A stretch of 64,000 bases of DNA from Actinoplanes sp. KI2 (GCF_025630775.1 NZ_JAOSZE010000008.1:1-64000); one strand, 5' to 3'; shown: positions 18,056 through 27,114, numbered from the stretch's first letter. Notes: generated by a model not told the origin, from the sequence alone. A program made the numbers and translations.

Positions 18056-19102
18056 GTGAGTGCACCGCAGACCATCGGCACCGACCAGCTGGAGCCATCC
18101 CCGGCGACGGACGCCCCGGCAATCGCACCGCCGGCGGCACCGGCGAAGAAGAAATCGCGGGCCGGGTCCCTGGAAGTGCTCACCGGCCTGCTGCTGGTGC
18201 TGGTGGTCTTCCGCGGGCCGCTCGGCCACCTGGTTTCCGGCGCCCGCTGGCAGACCTGGACAACGGTGTTCGTCTCCGTCCTCGTACAGGCCTCACCGTT
18301 TCTGGTCTTCGGGGTGGTTCTGTCCGCCGTGATCGCGGTGTTCGTACCGCGCGCCTTCTGGGCCCGGGCCCTGCCGAGCCACCCGGCCCTAGCGGTGCCG
18401 GCCGCTGGTCTGGCCGGCGTGGTGTTGCCCGGCTGCGAGTGCGGCAGCGTCCCGATCGCCGGGTCGCTGATCCGCCGTGGTGTCACCCCGGCCGCTGCGC
18501 TGGCTTTCCTGCTGGCCGCCCCGGCGATCAACCCGATCGTGCTGACCGCCACCGTCGTCGCGTTTCCCGGCCGCCCGCAGATAGCGATCGCCCGTGGCGC
18601 GGCGAGCCTGGTCGTGGCGGTCGCGGTGGGCTGGCTGTGGCTGCGGCTGGGCAAGACTGAGTGGATCCGGCTGCCGCACCGCCCGGACCTCGACGGCAAA
18701 TCCCGCGGCCGGGCGTTCTGGGCGGCCTGCCGGCACGACATCATGCACGCTGGCGGTTTCCTGGTGATGGGCGCCGCCGCGGCCGCCACGATCAACGTCT
18801 TCGTGCCCGGGTCCTGGCTGCAGAGCGTGGCCGGCACCCCGGTCGTGTCGGTGATCGCGCTGGCGCTGCTGGCCGTGCTGCTATCGATCTGTAGCGAGGC
18901 CGACGCGTTCGTGGCCGCGTCGCTGTCGCAGTTCTCGCTGACCGCGCGCCTGGTGTTCCTGGTCGTCGGCCCGATGGTCGACCTCAAGCTGATCGCCATG
19001 CAGGCCGGCACGTTCGGGCGGCGCTTCGCGTTCCGGTTCGCCCCGGCCACCTTCGCCGCCGCGATCCTGGTCGGCGCGGCGTTCGGGGTGGTGCTGCTGT
19101 GA
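18056..19102 (+). CDS. DUF318/ArsP-type permease, YcgR-like
   Basis: A 348-residue integral membrane protein with about eight to ten hydrophobic segments and a disordered Ala/Pro-rich start. The motif GVVLPGCECGSVPIAGSLIR (about residue 122 on) is the signature of the DUF318 permease family (ArsP, YraQ, B. subtilis YcgR): a CxCG loop between membrane helices. A second conserved segment, ICSEADAFVAAS, lies near residue 280. The gene overlaps the next one by four bases (GTGA), so the two form an operon equivalent to ycgR-ycgQ. Start taken as GTG 18056, six bases after GGAG. Substrate is unknown; a metal or small-molecule efflux or cofactor role is inferred from the Cys motif and the neighbouring His-rich protein and Zur-type box. 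Confidence 0.85.
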   Translation: MSAPQTIGTDQLEPSPATDAPAIAPPAAPAKKKSRAGSLEVLTGLLLVLVVFRGPLGHLVSGARWQTWTTVFVSVLVQASPFLVFGVVLSAVIAVFVPRAFWARALPSHPALAVPAAGLAGVVLPGCECGSVPIAGSLIRRGVTPAAALAFLLAAPAINPIVLTATVVAFPGRPQIAIARGAASLVVAVAVGWLWLRLGKTEWIRLPHRPDLDGKSRGRAFWAACRHDIMHAGGFLVMGAAAAATINVFVPGSWLQSVAGTPVVSVIALALLAVLLSICSEADAFVAASLSQFSLTARLVFLVVGPMVDLKLIAMQAGTFGRRFAFRFAPATFAAAILVGAAFGVVLL

Positions 19103-19839
19103 ACCGGCTCAGCCAGGCCATCGTGATGCTGCTGTTCGGCGGCGCCCTGATCAAGGCCACCGTCACCGACGTCTTCCTGCGCTATGTCAAGGCCGGCCTG
19201 CGGCCGTTCCTGCTCACCGCCGGCATCCTGCTGGTCGCCGCCGCCATCATGACGATCTGGTACGAGCTACGACCCGCACCCGCCGGCCAGGAGCACGACC
19301 ACGGGCACGAGCCGGACGACGGGCACGGACATGGGCACGGGCATCACGAGCCGCGCATCGGCTGGCTGCTGATCCTGCCGGTCATCGGGCTGCTGCTGAT
19401 CACCCCGCCGGCGCTCGGCGCCTACTCCGCGGGGCAGGCCGGCACCGTCGCGCTCACCGGTGACTCCGACTATCCGCCGCTGCCCGCCGGCGACCCGGCC
19501 GAGCTCGGGCTGATCGACTACGCATCGCGCGCCATCTTCGACGGGGGCAAGAGCCTGACCGGGCACACCGTGCAGATGTCCGGCTTCGTCACCCCCGGAC
19601 CGGACAAGAAACCCATGCTCGCCCGGATCGTTCTCACCTGCTGCGCCGCCGACGGCCGGCCCATCAAGATCGGCCTGGACGGCGACGTCACCGTCGACGC
19701 GCCCGCCAACAGCTGGGTCCAGGTCGACGGCGTCTACAGCACCCAGGTCGGCACCGACCCGGTCAACCAGGCCAAGGTCGCCTACCTCACCGTGAAGAGC
19801 TGGCAGCAGATCAGCGAGCCCGCCAACCCGTACTCGTAA
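19099..19839 (+). CDS. TIGR03943 family membrane protein, YcgQ-like
   Basis: A 246-residue protein starting with two membrane helices (AIVMLLFGGALIKA; FLLTAGILLVAAAIM). Next comes a His/Asp-rich cytoplasmic or extracellular loop (residues 64-88, EHDHGHEPDDGHGHGHGHH) suited to binding Zn or another metal, then a third helix. The C-terminal extracellular domain carries the family motifs GHTVQMSGFV, LTCCAADGRP and SWVQVDGVY. The LTCCAAD motif is diagnostic of this family. It is coupled to the permease by a GTGA overlap, and the pair corresponds to YcgR-YcgQ of Bacillus. The biochemical function is unknown. The His-rich stretch strengthens the link to metal handling. Confidence 0.85.
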   Translation: MNRLSQAIVMLLFGGALIKATVTDVFLRYVKAGLRPFLLTAGILLVAAAIMTIWYELRPAPAGQEHDHGHEPDDGHGHGHGHHEPRIGWLLILPVIGLLLITPPALGAYSAGQAGTVALTGDSDYPPLPAGDPAELGLIDYASRAIFDGGKSLTGHTVQMSGFVTPGPDKKPMLARIVLTCCAADGRPIKIGLDGDVTVDAPANSWVQVDGVYSTQVGTDPVNQAKVAYLTVKSWQQISEPANPYS

Positions 19840-19853
19840 AGAGAAGTCGGTCT

Positions 19854-20933
19854 TCAGGCGGTGCGTAGGTCCAGGGCGTGGCGCACGTACGAGTCCTGAG
19901 TGCCCGTGGACCACCACAGGATCCCCGCCCGGTAGGAGACCGCGAACGCGTCCGGGCTCACCTCGATCAGGGTGCGGGTGCGCACGTCGTACGCCAGCAA
20001 CTGGATGTCCCCGGTCAGGTCCGACGTGCCGGTCTGCTGCGAGAGCACCTCGAAGCGATCCAGGACCACCGGGTCGGCTATCACCGTGGCCGCCGTCCCC
20101 TCGGCGGCCGTGCGCCGCGCGCTGCCGTCGGGATGCATGACCTCGATGCGGCTGTCGCCATTCTTGGTCAGCGACACCAGCCGGCACCACGCCGGGCTGC
20201 ACGCCGTCACACCCCGGCTCGAGCTTGGCGCCGTCAGCGTCTGCCCGGTGACCAGGTTGAGCAACTGGGTCGTGCCGCCCGCCGCGGTCACCCCGTCGAG
20301 GATCCACGGCCACGCCGACAACGCCCACGTGCCCGGTTGGTCCCGGACCTCGACCGGACCGCCGGCGAGCGCGACCGATCGCAGCTCGGTGAAGTCCCCC
20401 GGGCCGGCGGCCACCCAGTGCACCCGGCCGTCGGCGATCACCAGGTCGTCCTGGGACTGGTAGAACCGGGCGTCGCCCAGGTCCGCCGTGAGCCGCCGCG
20501 GGGCAGCGCCGGTGCGCAGGTCGACGCTCCACAACTCCTGGCTGCGAGTCGTTCCCGCCACCCAGACGAGCAGGTTGCCCGCGACCGCGGCCGTCGAGAA
20601 CGACGGGCCGAGCTTGGCCGCGACACTGCGCAGCTGCCGCACCGTGCCATCCGACCGGCGCAAAACCAGCCGCACGCTCTTGCCGTCCCGGCTCGGCGCG
20701 GTGCCCACCGACGTCTGCGCATCCAGGAACAGGACCGGCTCGTACGCGGTCCCGTCCGCCAGCGCCGCGGGAAGGGTGCTTCTGACCGCGTGCGGCCACG
20801 CCTGAGCTGCGGTCAGCGGAGGCGGGGCCTGCGTCTGTCCCTTCGATGGAGCGGCCAGCAGAGCGCCGCTGATCAGCAGCGCCGCCGCCAGGCTCAGCGG
20901 CCGCCGTCCGCGCAGAGCACGCCAGCCGCTCAC
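19854..20933 (-). CDS. secreted beta-propeller-like protein
   Basis: A 359-residue protein with a signal sequence (SLAAALLISGALLAA) followed by repeated blades of about 45 residues such as VAGNLLVWVAGTTRSQELWSVD, DLVIADGRVHWVAAGPGD and IQLLAYDVRTRTLIEVSPDA. It appears to be an exported WD40/TolB-like propeller of unknown ligand. The start at GTG 20933 is preferred because GGGAGG lies eight bases upstream; an in-frame ATG at 20975 would precede the ribosome site. It is transcribed divergently from the gene at 21082, and the Zur-like box between them could control both. It converges on the YcgQ-like gene with only 14 bases between the stops. Confidence 0.7.
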   Translation of the reverse strand: MSGWRALRGRRPLSLAAALLISGALLAAPSKGQTQAPPPLTAAQAWPHAVRSTLPAALADGTAYEPVLFLDAQTSVGTAPSRDGKSVRLVLRRSDGTVRQLRSVAAKLGPSFSTAAVAGNLLVWVAGTTRSQELWSVDLRTGAAPRRLTADLGDARFYQSQDDLVIADGRVHWVAAGPGDFTELRSVALAGGPVEVRDQPGTWALSAWPWILDGVTAAGGTTQLLNLVTGQTLTAPSSSRGVTACSPAWCRLVSLTKNGDSRIEVMHPDGSARRTAAEGTAATVIADPVVLDRFEVLSQQTGTSDLTGDIQLLAYDVRTRTLIEVSPDAFAVSYRAGILWWSTGTQDSYVRHALDLRTA

Positions 20934-21012
20934 GGCCACCCTCCCTCGCTGCCCGCACCAGCGGGCACCCGACATGCTAGCCCGTCACTTCCGAGGGTGA
21001 CCCTTCTTGCTA

Positions 21013-21028
21013 ATGGGAATCGTTTCCA
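21013..21028. promoter_or_regulatory. probable Zur box
   Basis: The 16-mer ATGGGAATCGTTTCCA matches 12 of 16 positions of the actinobacterial Zur consensus ATGAAAATCATTTTCA and is an imperfect palindrome (TGGgAA-tcg-TTtCCA). It sits 53 bases before the gene at 21082 and 79 bases before the divergent gene at 20933. Zinc-loaded Zur would repress from here. Confidence 0.65.
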
Positions 21029-21081
21029 ACAAGATGGTCGGCGAACCCGGGTTCGACATCCCATCACCGGAAGGAAACAGC

Positions 21082-21474
21082 ATGTCCTTGAACGTCTCTG
21101 ACGACCTGCTTGCCCGCGCCGAACGCGGCGAGGTCGACGACGCCGCCTTCGTCGGCTGCGTCCGTGAGTCCCTCCCGTACGCCTGGCAGGTGGTCAGCAC
21201 GGTCATGACCGATTTGCGGACCGGCGGCGGTGCCTTCGCCGACCACGAGGTGCCCCCGCCGTCCGAGGCGGAACGCGGGCAGTTGCTGCGCGCCCTGGCC
21301 AGCGACGCCATCCGCGGCGGACTGGAACGCCACTTCGGCGCCAAGCTCGCCTTCCAGAACTGCCACCGGGTGGCGGCCTTCGCCTACGACCAGGTCGGCG
21401 GCGATCGCTGGCAGCAGTTCGTCAGCCCGCGCGGCCAACTGCTCAACCAGTCACCCGAGCTGCGCAACTGCTGA
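21082..21474 (+). CDS. SCO5389-like conserved actinobacterial protein
   Basis: A 130-residue soluble protein without signal peptide. Motifs include ARAERGEVDDAAFV, SLPYAWQVVS, LLRALASDAIRGGLERHFG, LAFQNCHRVAAF and RGQLLNQSPELRNC. The strongly conserved ending is what I associate with the Streptomyces SCO5389 family; that name is from memory and moderately sure. Molecular function is unknown. Conserved Cys and His (QNCHRV) could bind zinc. Start at ATG 21082, seven bases after AAGGAA. The Zur-like palindrome in its promoter suggests induction under zinc limitation. Confidence 0.7.
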   Translation: MSLNVSDDLLARAERGEVDDAAFVGCVRESLPYAWQVVSTVMTDLRTGGGAFADHEVPPPSEAERGQLLRALASDAIRGGLERHFGAKLAFQNCHRVAAFAYDQVGGDRWQQFVSPRGQLLNQSPELRNC

Positions 21475-21766
21475 TCCTCCGGCGGTGCGGGTCAGGCAGC
21501 GCCCGCCCCGCACCGCCCGGCTCGGCAGGGCCCGGTCGCGGACTTGGCGCCTTCGCAAGAGCAGGGGGCCGGCGTCGATCATCAAGAGTGTGTGCGCTTT
21601 TGACGTCGATCAAGGGCGACGAACCCGGTAGCCGCGTGTTTGCACGGCGGGGGTGACTATTGGAGGGCGGTCCGTGTTTGCGGCCGGTCGCCTCCGCCGT
21701 CGCGGCACAGCAGGATCTCGCCGGGACAGCCGGCGAGCATGCGTCGTGTGATGGCCGCGGCGCCAG

Positions 21767-22099
21767 GTGTTGCTGGCCGTCGCGATGTCCATCCAGATCG
21801 TCGGCGCCCTGCTCGTGCTCAGCATCATGTGCACGCCGGCCGCGGCCGCCATGCGGGTCACCGCTGCCCCGTGCATGGTCGCCCTGCTCGGCGTGGTGTT
21901 CGCAGTGTGTTCGGTGGTCGGCGGCATCCTGCTGTCCCTCGGCAGCAGCATCCCGACCAGCCCCTACGTCACCACCATCTCCTTCGCCATCTACCTCGCC
22001 TGCCGACTGATCGGCAACCGGCGCAGCCGGGGCGGCTACCCCGCCGGGCCGGCGGACCTCGGCCGGCTCGCGCCGCCCCGAGCGACACAGCGCGTCTGA
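21767..22099 (+). pseudogene. C-terminal fragment of a zinc ABC transporter permease (ZnuB-like)
   Basis: The 110 residues start inside a membrane helix: LLAVAMSIQIVGALLVLSIM then CTPAAAAMRVTA and GSSIPTSPYVTTISFAIYL. This is the last third of an ABC-3 metal permease, which is normally 280-300 residues. No sequence for the first two thirds exists upstream in any frame (21475-21766 is non-coding), and no ABC ATPase or binding protein gene adjoins, so it is a remnant. There is no ribosome site at the apparent start. It lies beside the Zur box gene, consistent with a former znu locus here. Confidence 0.8.
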
Positions 22100-22337
22100 C
22101 CTGTTCGACGGGTTCACGCTCACCGTGATGATCGTCGAGGTGTTGCGCCACGCCAGGCATCGCGCCGGACTCCCCTGGGCATCGGACGTCCTCAACGTCC
22201 ACATATGTTCATGACCGAATGTCACGACCGCGTCACGACAAGATCGACGGTAGTGACTTCGACGTTCTTCGAATGCAGGATCCCAGGGATGCGCCTGGTG
22301 AATCACGCTGGGCGCCTTCCCTCCGGAGGACCCGTAC

Positions 22338-25300
22338 GTGAGACACACATCCACTTGGGGCCGTCGGACGTTTGCTTCTGTGCTGGCGGTCGGGGTGATC
22401 GCCGGCGTGGCCACGCTCAGCGGGTCGATCCCGGCTGCGGCGGCGCCCGGCGCGGGTTCGGTGCCCATGGCCTTGCAGAAGACGCCCGAGGACCCGTCCG
22501 TCCCCAAGGACTCGCCGGCCGCCGAGCTCGGCTCGCACGACGCCGACCTGCTGGCGCGGGCCGAGGCCGCGAAGAAGCCGAACGTCACCGTCATCATCGC
22601 CACCGACAAGGGCAAGGCGGGCGACGTGGCTGCCCGGGTCAAGGGCCTCGGCGGTACGGTGACCCGCCGCGTCGACCAGGTCGGCTACGTGCTGGCCTCG
22701 GTGCCCACGAACAAGGTCGTCAACACCGCGAAGCTGCCGGGCATCTCGGCCGTCGACCTCGACGAGACAATCAAGCTTCCGGAGCCGGACCTCGGCAAGG
22801 TCGGCGAGCAGGCGGCCAAGCAGGCCGCGCCGCCGGCCGGCCCGGGCGCGACCACGCCCGCCGCGAACCCGTACCTGCCGACCGACGAGACCGGCTCGGT
22901 CGACTTCAAGAAGAAGCACCCGACCTGGGACGGCCGCGGCGTCACCATCGGCATCATGGACTCCGGCGTGGACATCGATCACCCGGCGCTGCAGAAGACC
23001 ACCACCGGCGAGCGGAAGATCGTCGACTGGGTCACCGCCACCGACCCGCTGCTGGAGAGCGACGGCTCCTGGCGCGCCATGCTCACCCAGGTAAGCGGGC
23101 CGTCGTTCGCGTACGCGGGCCAGACGTGGAAGGCGCCGGCCGGGAACTGGCGGATCAACCGGTTCTCCGAAAGCATCACCGCCACGAGCGAGCCCGAGGG
23201 CGACGTCAACCGTGACGGCGACACCACCGACTGGTGGGGCATCCTCTACGACCCGGTCAGCCACGACATCCGGGTCGACACCAACCAGAACTTCGACTTC
23301 ACCGACGACGCGGTCATGCGCCCGTACAAGGAGAAGTTCGACGTCGGCCACTTCGGCACCGACAACCCCGCCACCGCGGTGGTCGAGCGGATGCCGTTCG
23401 TCGTCGAGTACCGCGAGGACGTCGACCTCACCCCGGCCGGTCTGCCCGGGCAGACCGCCGACTTCGTCAGCATCGGCATCACCGAGGGCCTGCACGCATC
23501 GCACGTGGCCGGCATCGCGGCCGGCAACGACCTGCTCGGCAACACCAACCTGGACGGCCAGGCGCCGGGCGCGAAGATCGTGTCCGCGCGGGCCTGCTCG
23601 TGGGGCGGCGGCTGCACGGCGGCCGCGTTGACCACCGGCATGGTCGACCTGGTCGTCAACCGGCACGTCGACGTGGTGAACATGTCGATCGGCGGCCTGC
23701 CGGCGCTGAACGACGCCAACAACGCCCGCGCCGTCCTCTACGACAAGCTGATCAACGACTACGGCGTGCAGCTGTTCATCTCGGCCGGCAACAGCGGCCC
23801 AGGCGTGAACACCATCGGGGACCCGTCGGTCGCGAACGACGTGGTCAGCGTGGCAGCGAGCGTCAGCGACGACACCTGGCTGGCCAACTACGGCTCGGTC
23901 ACCCGCCGGCCGCTGCAGCTGTTCCCGTTCTCCTCCCGCGGCCCGCGCGAGGACGGCGGCTTCAAGCCGAACATCTCCGCTCCGGGTTCGGCCATCTCCG
24001 CCACGCCGACGTGGGAAGTGGTGCCAAGCACGCTGCCCGTCGGTTACACCCTGCCGATCGGCTACGCGATGGAGAACGGCACCTCGATGGCGGCGCCGGA
24101 GGCCACCGGCGGCGCGGCGCTGCTGCTGTCCGCGGCCAGGGCCACCGACCTCGGCGTCACCCCGGCGTCGCTGCGCCGCGCGCTCTATTCGACCGCGAAG
24201 CTCATCCCGGGCGAGTCGGTCAACGCGCAGGGCTACGGCCAGATGAACGTCCCCGACGCGTGGAAGCTGCTGGCGAAGAATTCCCCGGTGCGCGACTACA
24301 CCTCCTCGGCGCCGGTCTGCACCCCGCTCGACGACTTCCTCGCTACCCCCGGCCAGGGCGCCGGCATCTACAACCGGTGCGCAACCGGTCAGGGCGGCCT
24401 CAAGGCGGGCCAGAGCAAGACCTACACGGTCAAGCTGACCCGGACCAGCGGGCCGAGCAAGGCGATCACCCACAGGCTGACCTGGGTGGGCGACCGCAAC
24501 GCGTTCTCCTCGGCAGGATCGGTGGCGCTGCCGCTGAACAAGACCGTCTCGGTTCCGGTGACCGTCCATGCCCAGCCGGGTGACGCCAGCGCGATCCTGC
24601 GCGTCGACGACCCGTCCACCCCGGTGGTCGACTTCGAGGTGCTCAACACGGTCGTGACCGGCGTCGACACCAAGAAGCCGGCGTACGCCCAGACGTTCGC
24701 CGGCTCGGTGGACCGGAACTCGACGACCTCGTACTTCGTGACCGTGCCCAAGGGCACGACCGCGCTGCAGGTCGACCTGTCCGGCATCGCCACCGGCTCG
24801 CAGACCCGCTGGATCGCGATCAACCCGTGGGGTGTCCCGGTAGACAGCACCGCGTCGGCCGCCTGCTACACGAACTACTCCGACGCGTCGGTCTGCAAGC
24901 CGCAGGAGCGGTCGTACGAGAACCCGATCCCGGGTGTGTGGGAGCTCGAGGTGGAGTCGCGGCGCACCTCGCCGTCGCTGAACAACCCGTTCAAGCTCAC
25001 CGCGAAGATCCAGGGCGTCACGGTCGCCCCGGAGACGGTCACCCTGTCGAGCGTCAAGGTCGGCGTGGCCACCCCGGTCACCTGGACCGTCACCAACACG
25101 TTCGGACCGCTGACCGTGACCGGCCAGGGAGGCCCGCTCGGCAGCGCGAACCGGCAGCGCCCGACGATCGCCGACGGTCAAAGCCAGGAGTACACGGTCG
25201 AGGTGCCCGCCGGGGCGCAGCGTCTCGACGTCTCGATCGGCAACCCGAGCGACGTCGCGGCCGACCTGGACCTGACCGTCCTCAAGGACGGCGTGAAGGT

Positions 25301-25637
25301 CGCCCAGCAGGCCGATGGCGACGCAGACGAAGCGGTCTCGATCGCCAACCCGGCCGCCGGCACGTACACCGTGCGGGTCGACGGCTACGCGGTGCCCAGC
25401 GGCTCCACCGCGTACGACTATCTCGATGTGTACTACAGCCCCACCTTGGGCGGAGTCGCTGTCACGGCGACGCCGGTATCGCTGGCCAGCGGGGCGCACA
25501 CAACCCTCACCGGCACGGTCACCGCGGCCTCGGTGCCACCGGCCGGCCGTAGCCTGTTCGGTGAGGTCGCCGTGGTCACCGACGAGGGCGCGGTCGTCGG
25601 CCGCGGCTCGGTCGCCATCACCACCGTCACCCCGTAA
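22338..25637 (+). CDS. large secreted S8 subtilisin-like serine protease
   Basis: This 1099-residue preproprotein has a signal peptide (about residues 1-36, ending AAAAP), an I9-type propeptide region (VTVIIATDKGKAGD), and a subtilase domain. The catalytic residues are visible: Asp208 in IMDSGVD, His386 in LHASHVAGIAAG (family consensus HGTHVAG) and Ser583 in NGTSMAAPEATGG; the oxyanion Asn is in ISAGNSGPG. About 175 residues separate Asp from His, which suggests an inserted PA-like or other domain. After residue ~640 come Ig-like beta domains and a pre-peptidase C-terminal type domain (VSIANPAAGTYTVRVDGYAV). It would degrade extracellular protein. Start GTG 22338 follows GGAGG by nine bases. 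A strong terminator follows at once, so it is a single-gene unit. Confidence 0.92.
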   Translation: MRHTSTWGRRTFASVLAVGVIAGVATLSGSIPAAAAPGAGSVPMALQKTPEDPSVPKDSPAAELGSHDADLLARAEAAKKPNVTVIIATDKGKAGDVAARVKGLGGTVTRRVDQVGYVLASVPTNKVVNTAKLPGISAVDLDETIKLPEPDLGKVGEQAAKQAAPPAGPGATTPAANPYLPTDETGSVDFKKKHPTWDGRGVTIGIMDSGVDIDHPALQKTTTGERKIVDWVTATDPLLESDGSWRAMLTQVSGPSFAYAGQTWKAPAGNWRINRFSESITATSEPEGDVNRDGDTTDWWGILYDPVSHDIRVDTNQNFDFTDDAVMRPYKEKFDVGHFGTDNPATAVVERMPFVVEYREDVDLTPAGLPGQTADFVSIGITEGLHASHVAGIAAGNDLLGNTNLDGQAPGAKIVSARACSWGGGCTAAALTTGMVDLVVNRHVDVVNMSIGGLPALNDANNARAVLYDKLINDYGVQLFISAGNSGPGVNTIGDPSVANDVVSVAASVSDDTWLANYGSVTRRPLQLFPFSSRGPREDGGFKPNISAPGSAISATPTWEVVPSTLPVGYTLPIGYAMENGTSMAAPEATGGAALLLSAARATDLGVTPASLRRALYSTAKLIPGESVNAQGYGQMNVPDAWKLLAKNSPVRDYTSSAPVCTPLDDFLATPGQGAGIYNRCATGQGGLKAGQSKTYTVKLTRTSGPSKAITHRLTWVGDRNAFSSAGSVALPLNKTVSVPVTVHAQPGDASAILRVDDPSTPVVDFEVLNTVVTGVDTKKPAYAQTFAGSVDRNSTTSYFVTVPKGTTALQVDLSGIATGSQTRWIAINPWGVPVDSTASAACYTNYSDASVCKPQERSYENPIPGVWELEVESRRTSPSLNNPFKLTAKIQGVTVAPETVTLSSVKVGVATPVTWTVTNTFGPLTVTGQGGPLGSANRQRPTIADGQSQEYTVEVPAGAQRLDVSIGNPSDVAADLDLTVLKDGVKVAQQADGDADEAVSIANPAAGTYTVRVDGYAVPSGSTAYDYLDVYYSPTLGGVAVTATPVSLASGAHTTLTGTVTAASVPPAGRSLFGEVAVVTDEGAVVGRGSVAITTVTP

Positions 25638-25649
25638 CCACGCAGGAGC

Positions 25650-25687
25650 ACAGCAAGCCCGTCCGGGTCACCGGGCGGGCTTGCTGT
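25650..25687. terminator. rho-independent-type terminator after the subtilase
   Basis: A perfect 12-base stem, ACAGCAAGCCCG (25650-25661) with CGGGCTTGCTGT (25676-25687), encloses a loop that itself can pair (CCGG-gtca-CCGG). There is no T run, which is common in actinomycetes. It begins 13 bases after the stop codon. Confidence 0.8.
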
Positions 25688-25862
25688 CCATCGGCGCACT
25701 CCCGACGGTTGAACACCCGCCACCGTCGCGCCAGCCAGGGCGGAAAGGAATTCGTTCCTGCACGTCGTTCGATGCCTCCGGAGTCAGGTCGGTGATCGGC
25801 GTCCGTGACCGCCCGTGGGCCTCACGACAGCGGCTCGGCGGCGCCTCTCTTGACGCCAACTA

Positions 25863-25874
25863 CTACATGTGTAG
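25863..25874. promoter_or_regulatory. palindrome at PadR promoter
   Basis: CTACA-TG-TGTAG is an exact inverted repeat that overlaps a possible -10 element, TAGAGT (25872-25877). The GTG start at 25886 is only eight bases beyond, so the transcript is likely leaderless. The placement suits autoregulation by the PadR-type repressor encoded next. Confidence 0.55.
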
Positions 25875-25885
25875 AGTTTACGTCC

Positions 25886-26200
25886 GTGCAGCGTAACCGC
25901 CCCCCTTCGCCGCAGACGGTCGATGTTCTGCTGGCGCTGGCCGCCGAGCCGGCCCGGTGGCGTTACGGCTATGACCTGGCCACCGAGGTGCACCTCAAGT
26001 CGGGCTCGCTGTACCCGATCCTGGTGCGGCTGGCCGACCGCGGCCTGCTGGAGACGTCCTGGGAGCAGGGCGTCGGCAGCCGGCCGCCCCGGCATCTGTA
26101 CCGCCTCACCGGCGCCGGCCGCGAGTTCGTCGCCGCCCTGACCGCCGCGCGCCGCGACCGCACTGCCACCCGCCCCCATCGCCGCCTGAGTGAGGCATAA
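25886..26200 (+). CDS. PadR-family transcriptional regulator
   Basis: A 104-residue winged-helix protein. The PadR signature is clear: DVLLALAAEPARWRYGYDLA, then SGSLYPILVRLADRGLLE and RPPRHLYRLTGAGREF (recognition helix and wing). It lacks the long C-terminal helix of class I PadR proteins, so it is of the short class. Start at GTG 25886 is chosen because longer in-frame starts would read through the promoter palindrome. The stop overlaps the ATG of the next gene by one base (TAATG), so it likely controls the membrane protein with which it is co-transcribed. Confidence 0.85.
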   Translation: MQRNRPPSPQTVDVLLALAAEPARWRYGYDLATEVHLKSGSLYPILVRLADRGLLETSWEQGVGSRPPRHLYRLTGAGREFVAALTAARRDRTATRPHRRLSEA

Positions 26201-27114
26201 TGCCGTTCTTCATCGTGCTCCTGCTGACGCCGATCGGCGTGGCGATCGCGTTGTACCGCCGCAACCCGCGCCGGTTCCTGGACGGCCCCACCGAGGACGC
26301 CCCGCTACGGCTTCTGCGCTGGGCGCTCAGCCTGCTCTCCCCGCAACGGGCCGAGTGGGGCCAGGCCATGCTCGGCGAACTCGCCCACCTCGACGGCCGC
26401 TGGCCGCGAATGCGCTTCGCTCTCGGCTGTGCCGCAGCCGCGCTGGTCATGCCACCGTGGGGCCGGGCCGCCGTCGCCTTCTGGGCAACAGTCGGCGTCG
26501 CCGCGAGCACCCTCGCCATCTACGCCGTCCTGTTTGTCGACTATCGGCTCGGCACCGGCGACTGGATCATGCTGGCCGTCCTCGGCATCGTCTGTGCCGG
26601 GGTCCTGCTCGGTGCGATCGCGTTGTTGCGCCGGCCCGGCGTCGCGCTGCCGGGCCTGTTGGGTGGGGTGTTCGCGACCCTCGTGTGGCTGGGGCTTTCC
26701 GGGCTCTCCGCGGTCGACCAGGTCACCTTCATCCCGGTCGGCTGGCAGAAGGGGGTGACCATGTTCGCGGTGCCCGCAGCCATCGGCATCGCCGGCACGC
26801 TGTGGCTGCGGAGTGCGGACGGGGGCCGTCGTGCCGCCCGCCTGGCCGCCCTGAGCGCCGGCCTGCTGGAGCTGCTGTACGCCACGATCGCGGTCGCCAT
26901 CCTCGGCGGCGGCGGCCCACCCGATCAGGACGGTGGCTTCACCCTCCGCGGTACGGTCAGCGACCGCCTCGGCAACAACATCGTCCACCTCGCGATCAAC
27001 ACCCTGTTCATCGCGATGGTGGGCTGGGCCGCCGCCGCCCTCACCGGCTATCTGGCACGCCGCGTACTCCCACCCGCCGGCCCGCCGACCAGCGGCCCTA
27101 TCCAGGAGGCGTGA
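26200..27114 (+). CDS. multi-pass membrane protein, PadR-operon partner
   Basis: A 304-residue protein with about seven hydrophobic helices, including IVLLLTPIGVAIALY at the N-terminus, IMLAVLGIVCAGVLLGAIAL and LFIAMVGWAAAALTGYLA near the end. A soluble stretch after helix 1 carries LSPQRAEWGQAMLGEL, a motif seen in membrane proteins paired with PadR regulators in actinobacteria. No enzymatic motif is visible. It is translated directly after the regulator and is probably its main target. Function unknown. Confidence 0.7.
   Translation: MPFFIVLLLTPIGVAIALYRRNPRRFLDGPTEDAPLRLLRWALSLLSPQRAEWGQAMLGELAHLDGRWPRMRFALGCAAAALVMPPWGRAAVAFWATVGVAASTLAIYAVLFVDYRLGTGDWIMLAVLGIVCAGVLLGAIALLRRPGVALPGLLGGVFATLVWLGLSGLSAVDQVTFIPVGWQKGVTMFAVPAAIGIAGTLWLRSADGGRRAARLAALSAGLLELLYATIAVAILGGGGPPDQDGGFTLRGTVSDRLGNNIVHLAINTLFIAMVGWAAAALTGYLARRVLPPAGPPTSGPIQEA

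Noticed and set aside
18031..19050. A 339-codon minus-strand frame opposite the YcgR-like permease
   Set aside because: Thr/Ala/Arg-rich shadow without protein-like features; the permease carries its family motif.
22233..25499. A 1088-codon minus-strand frame opposite the subtilase gene
   Set aside because: No domains, biased composition, and the plus strand encodes a complete protease with a catalytic triad.
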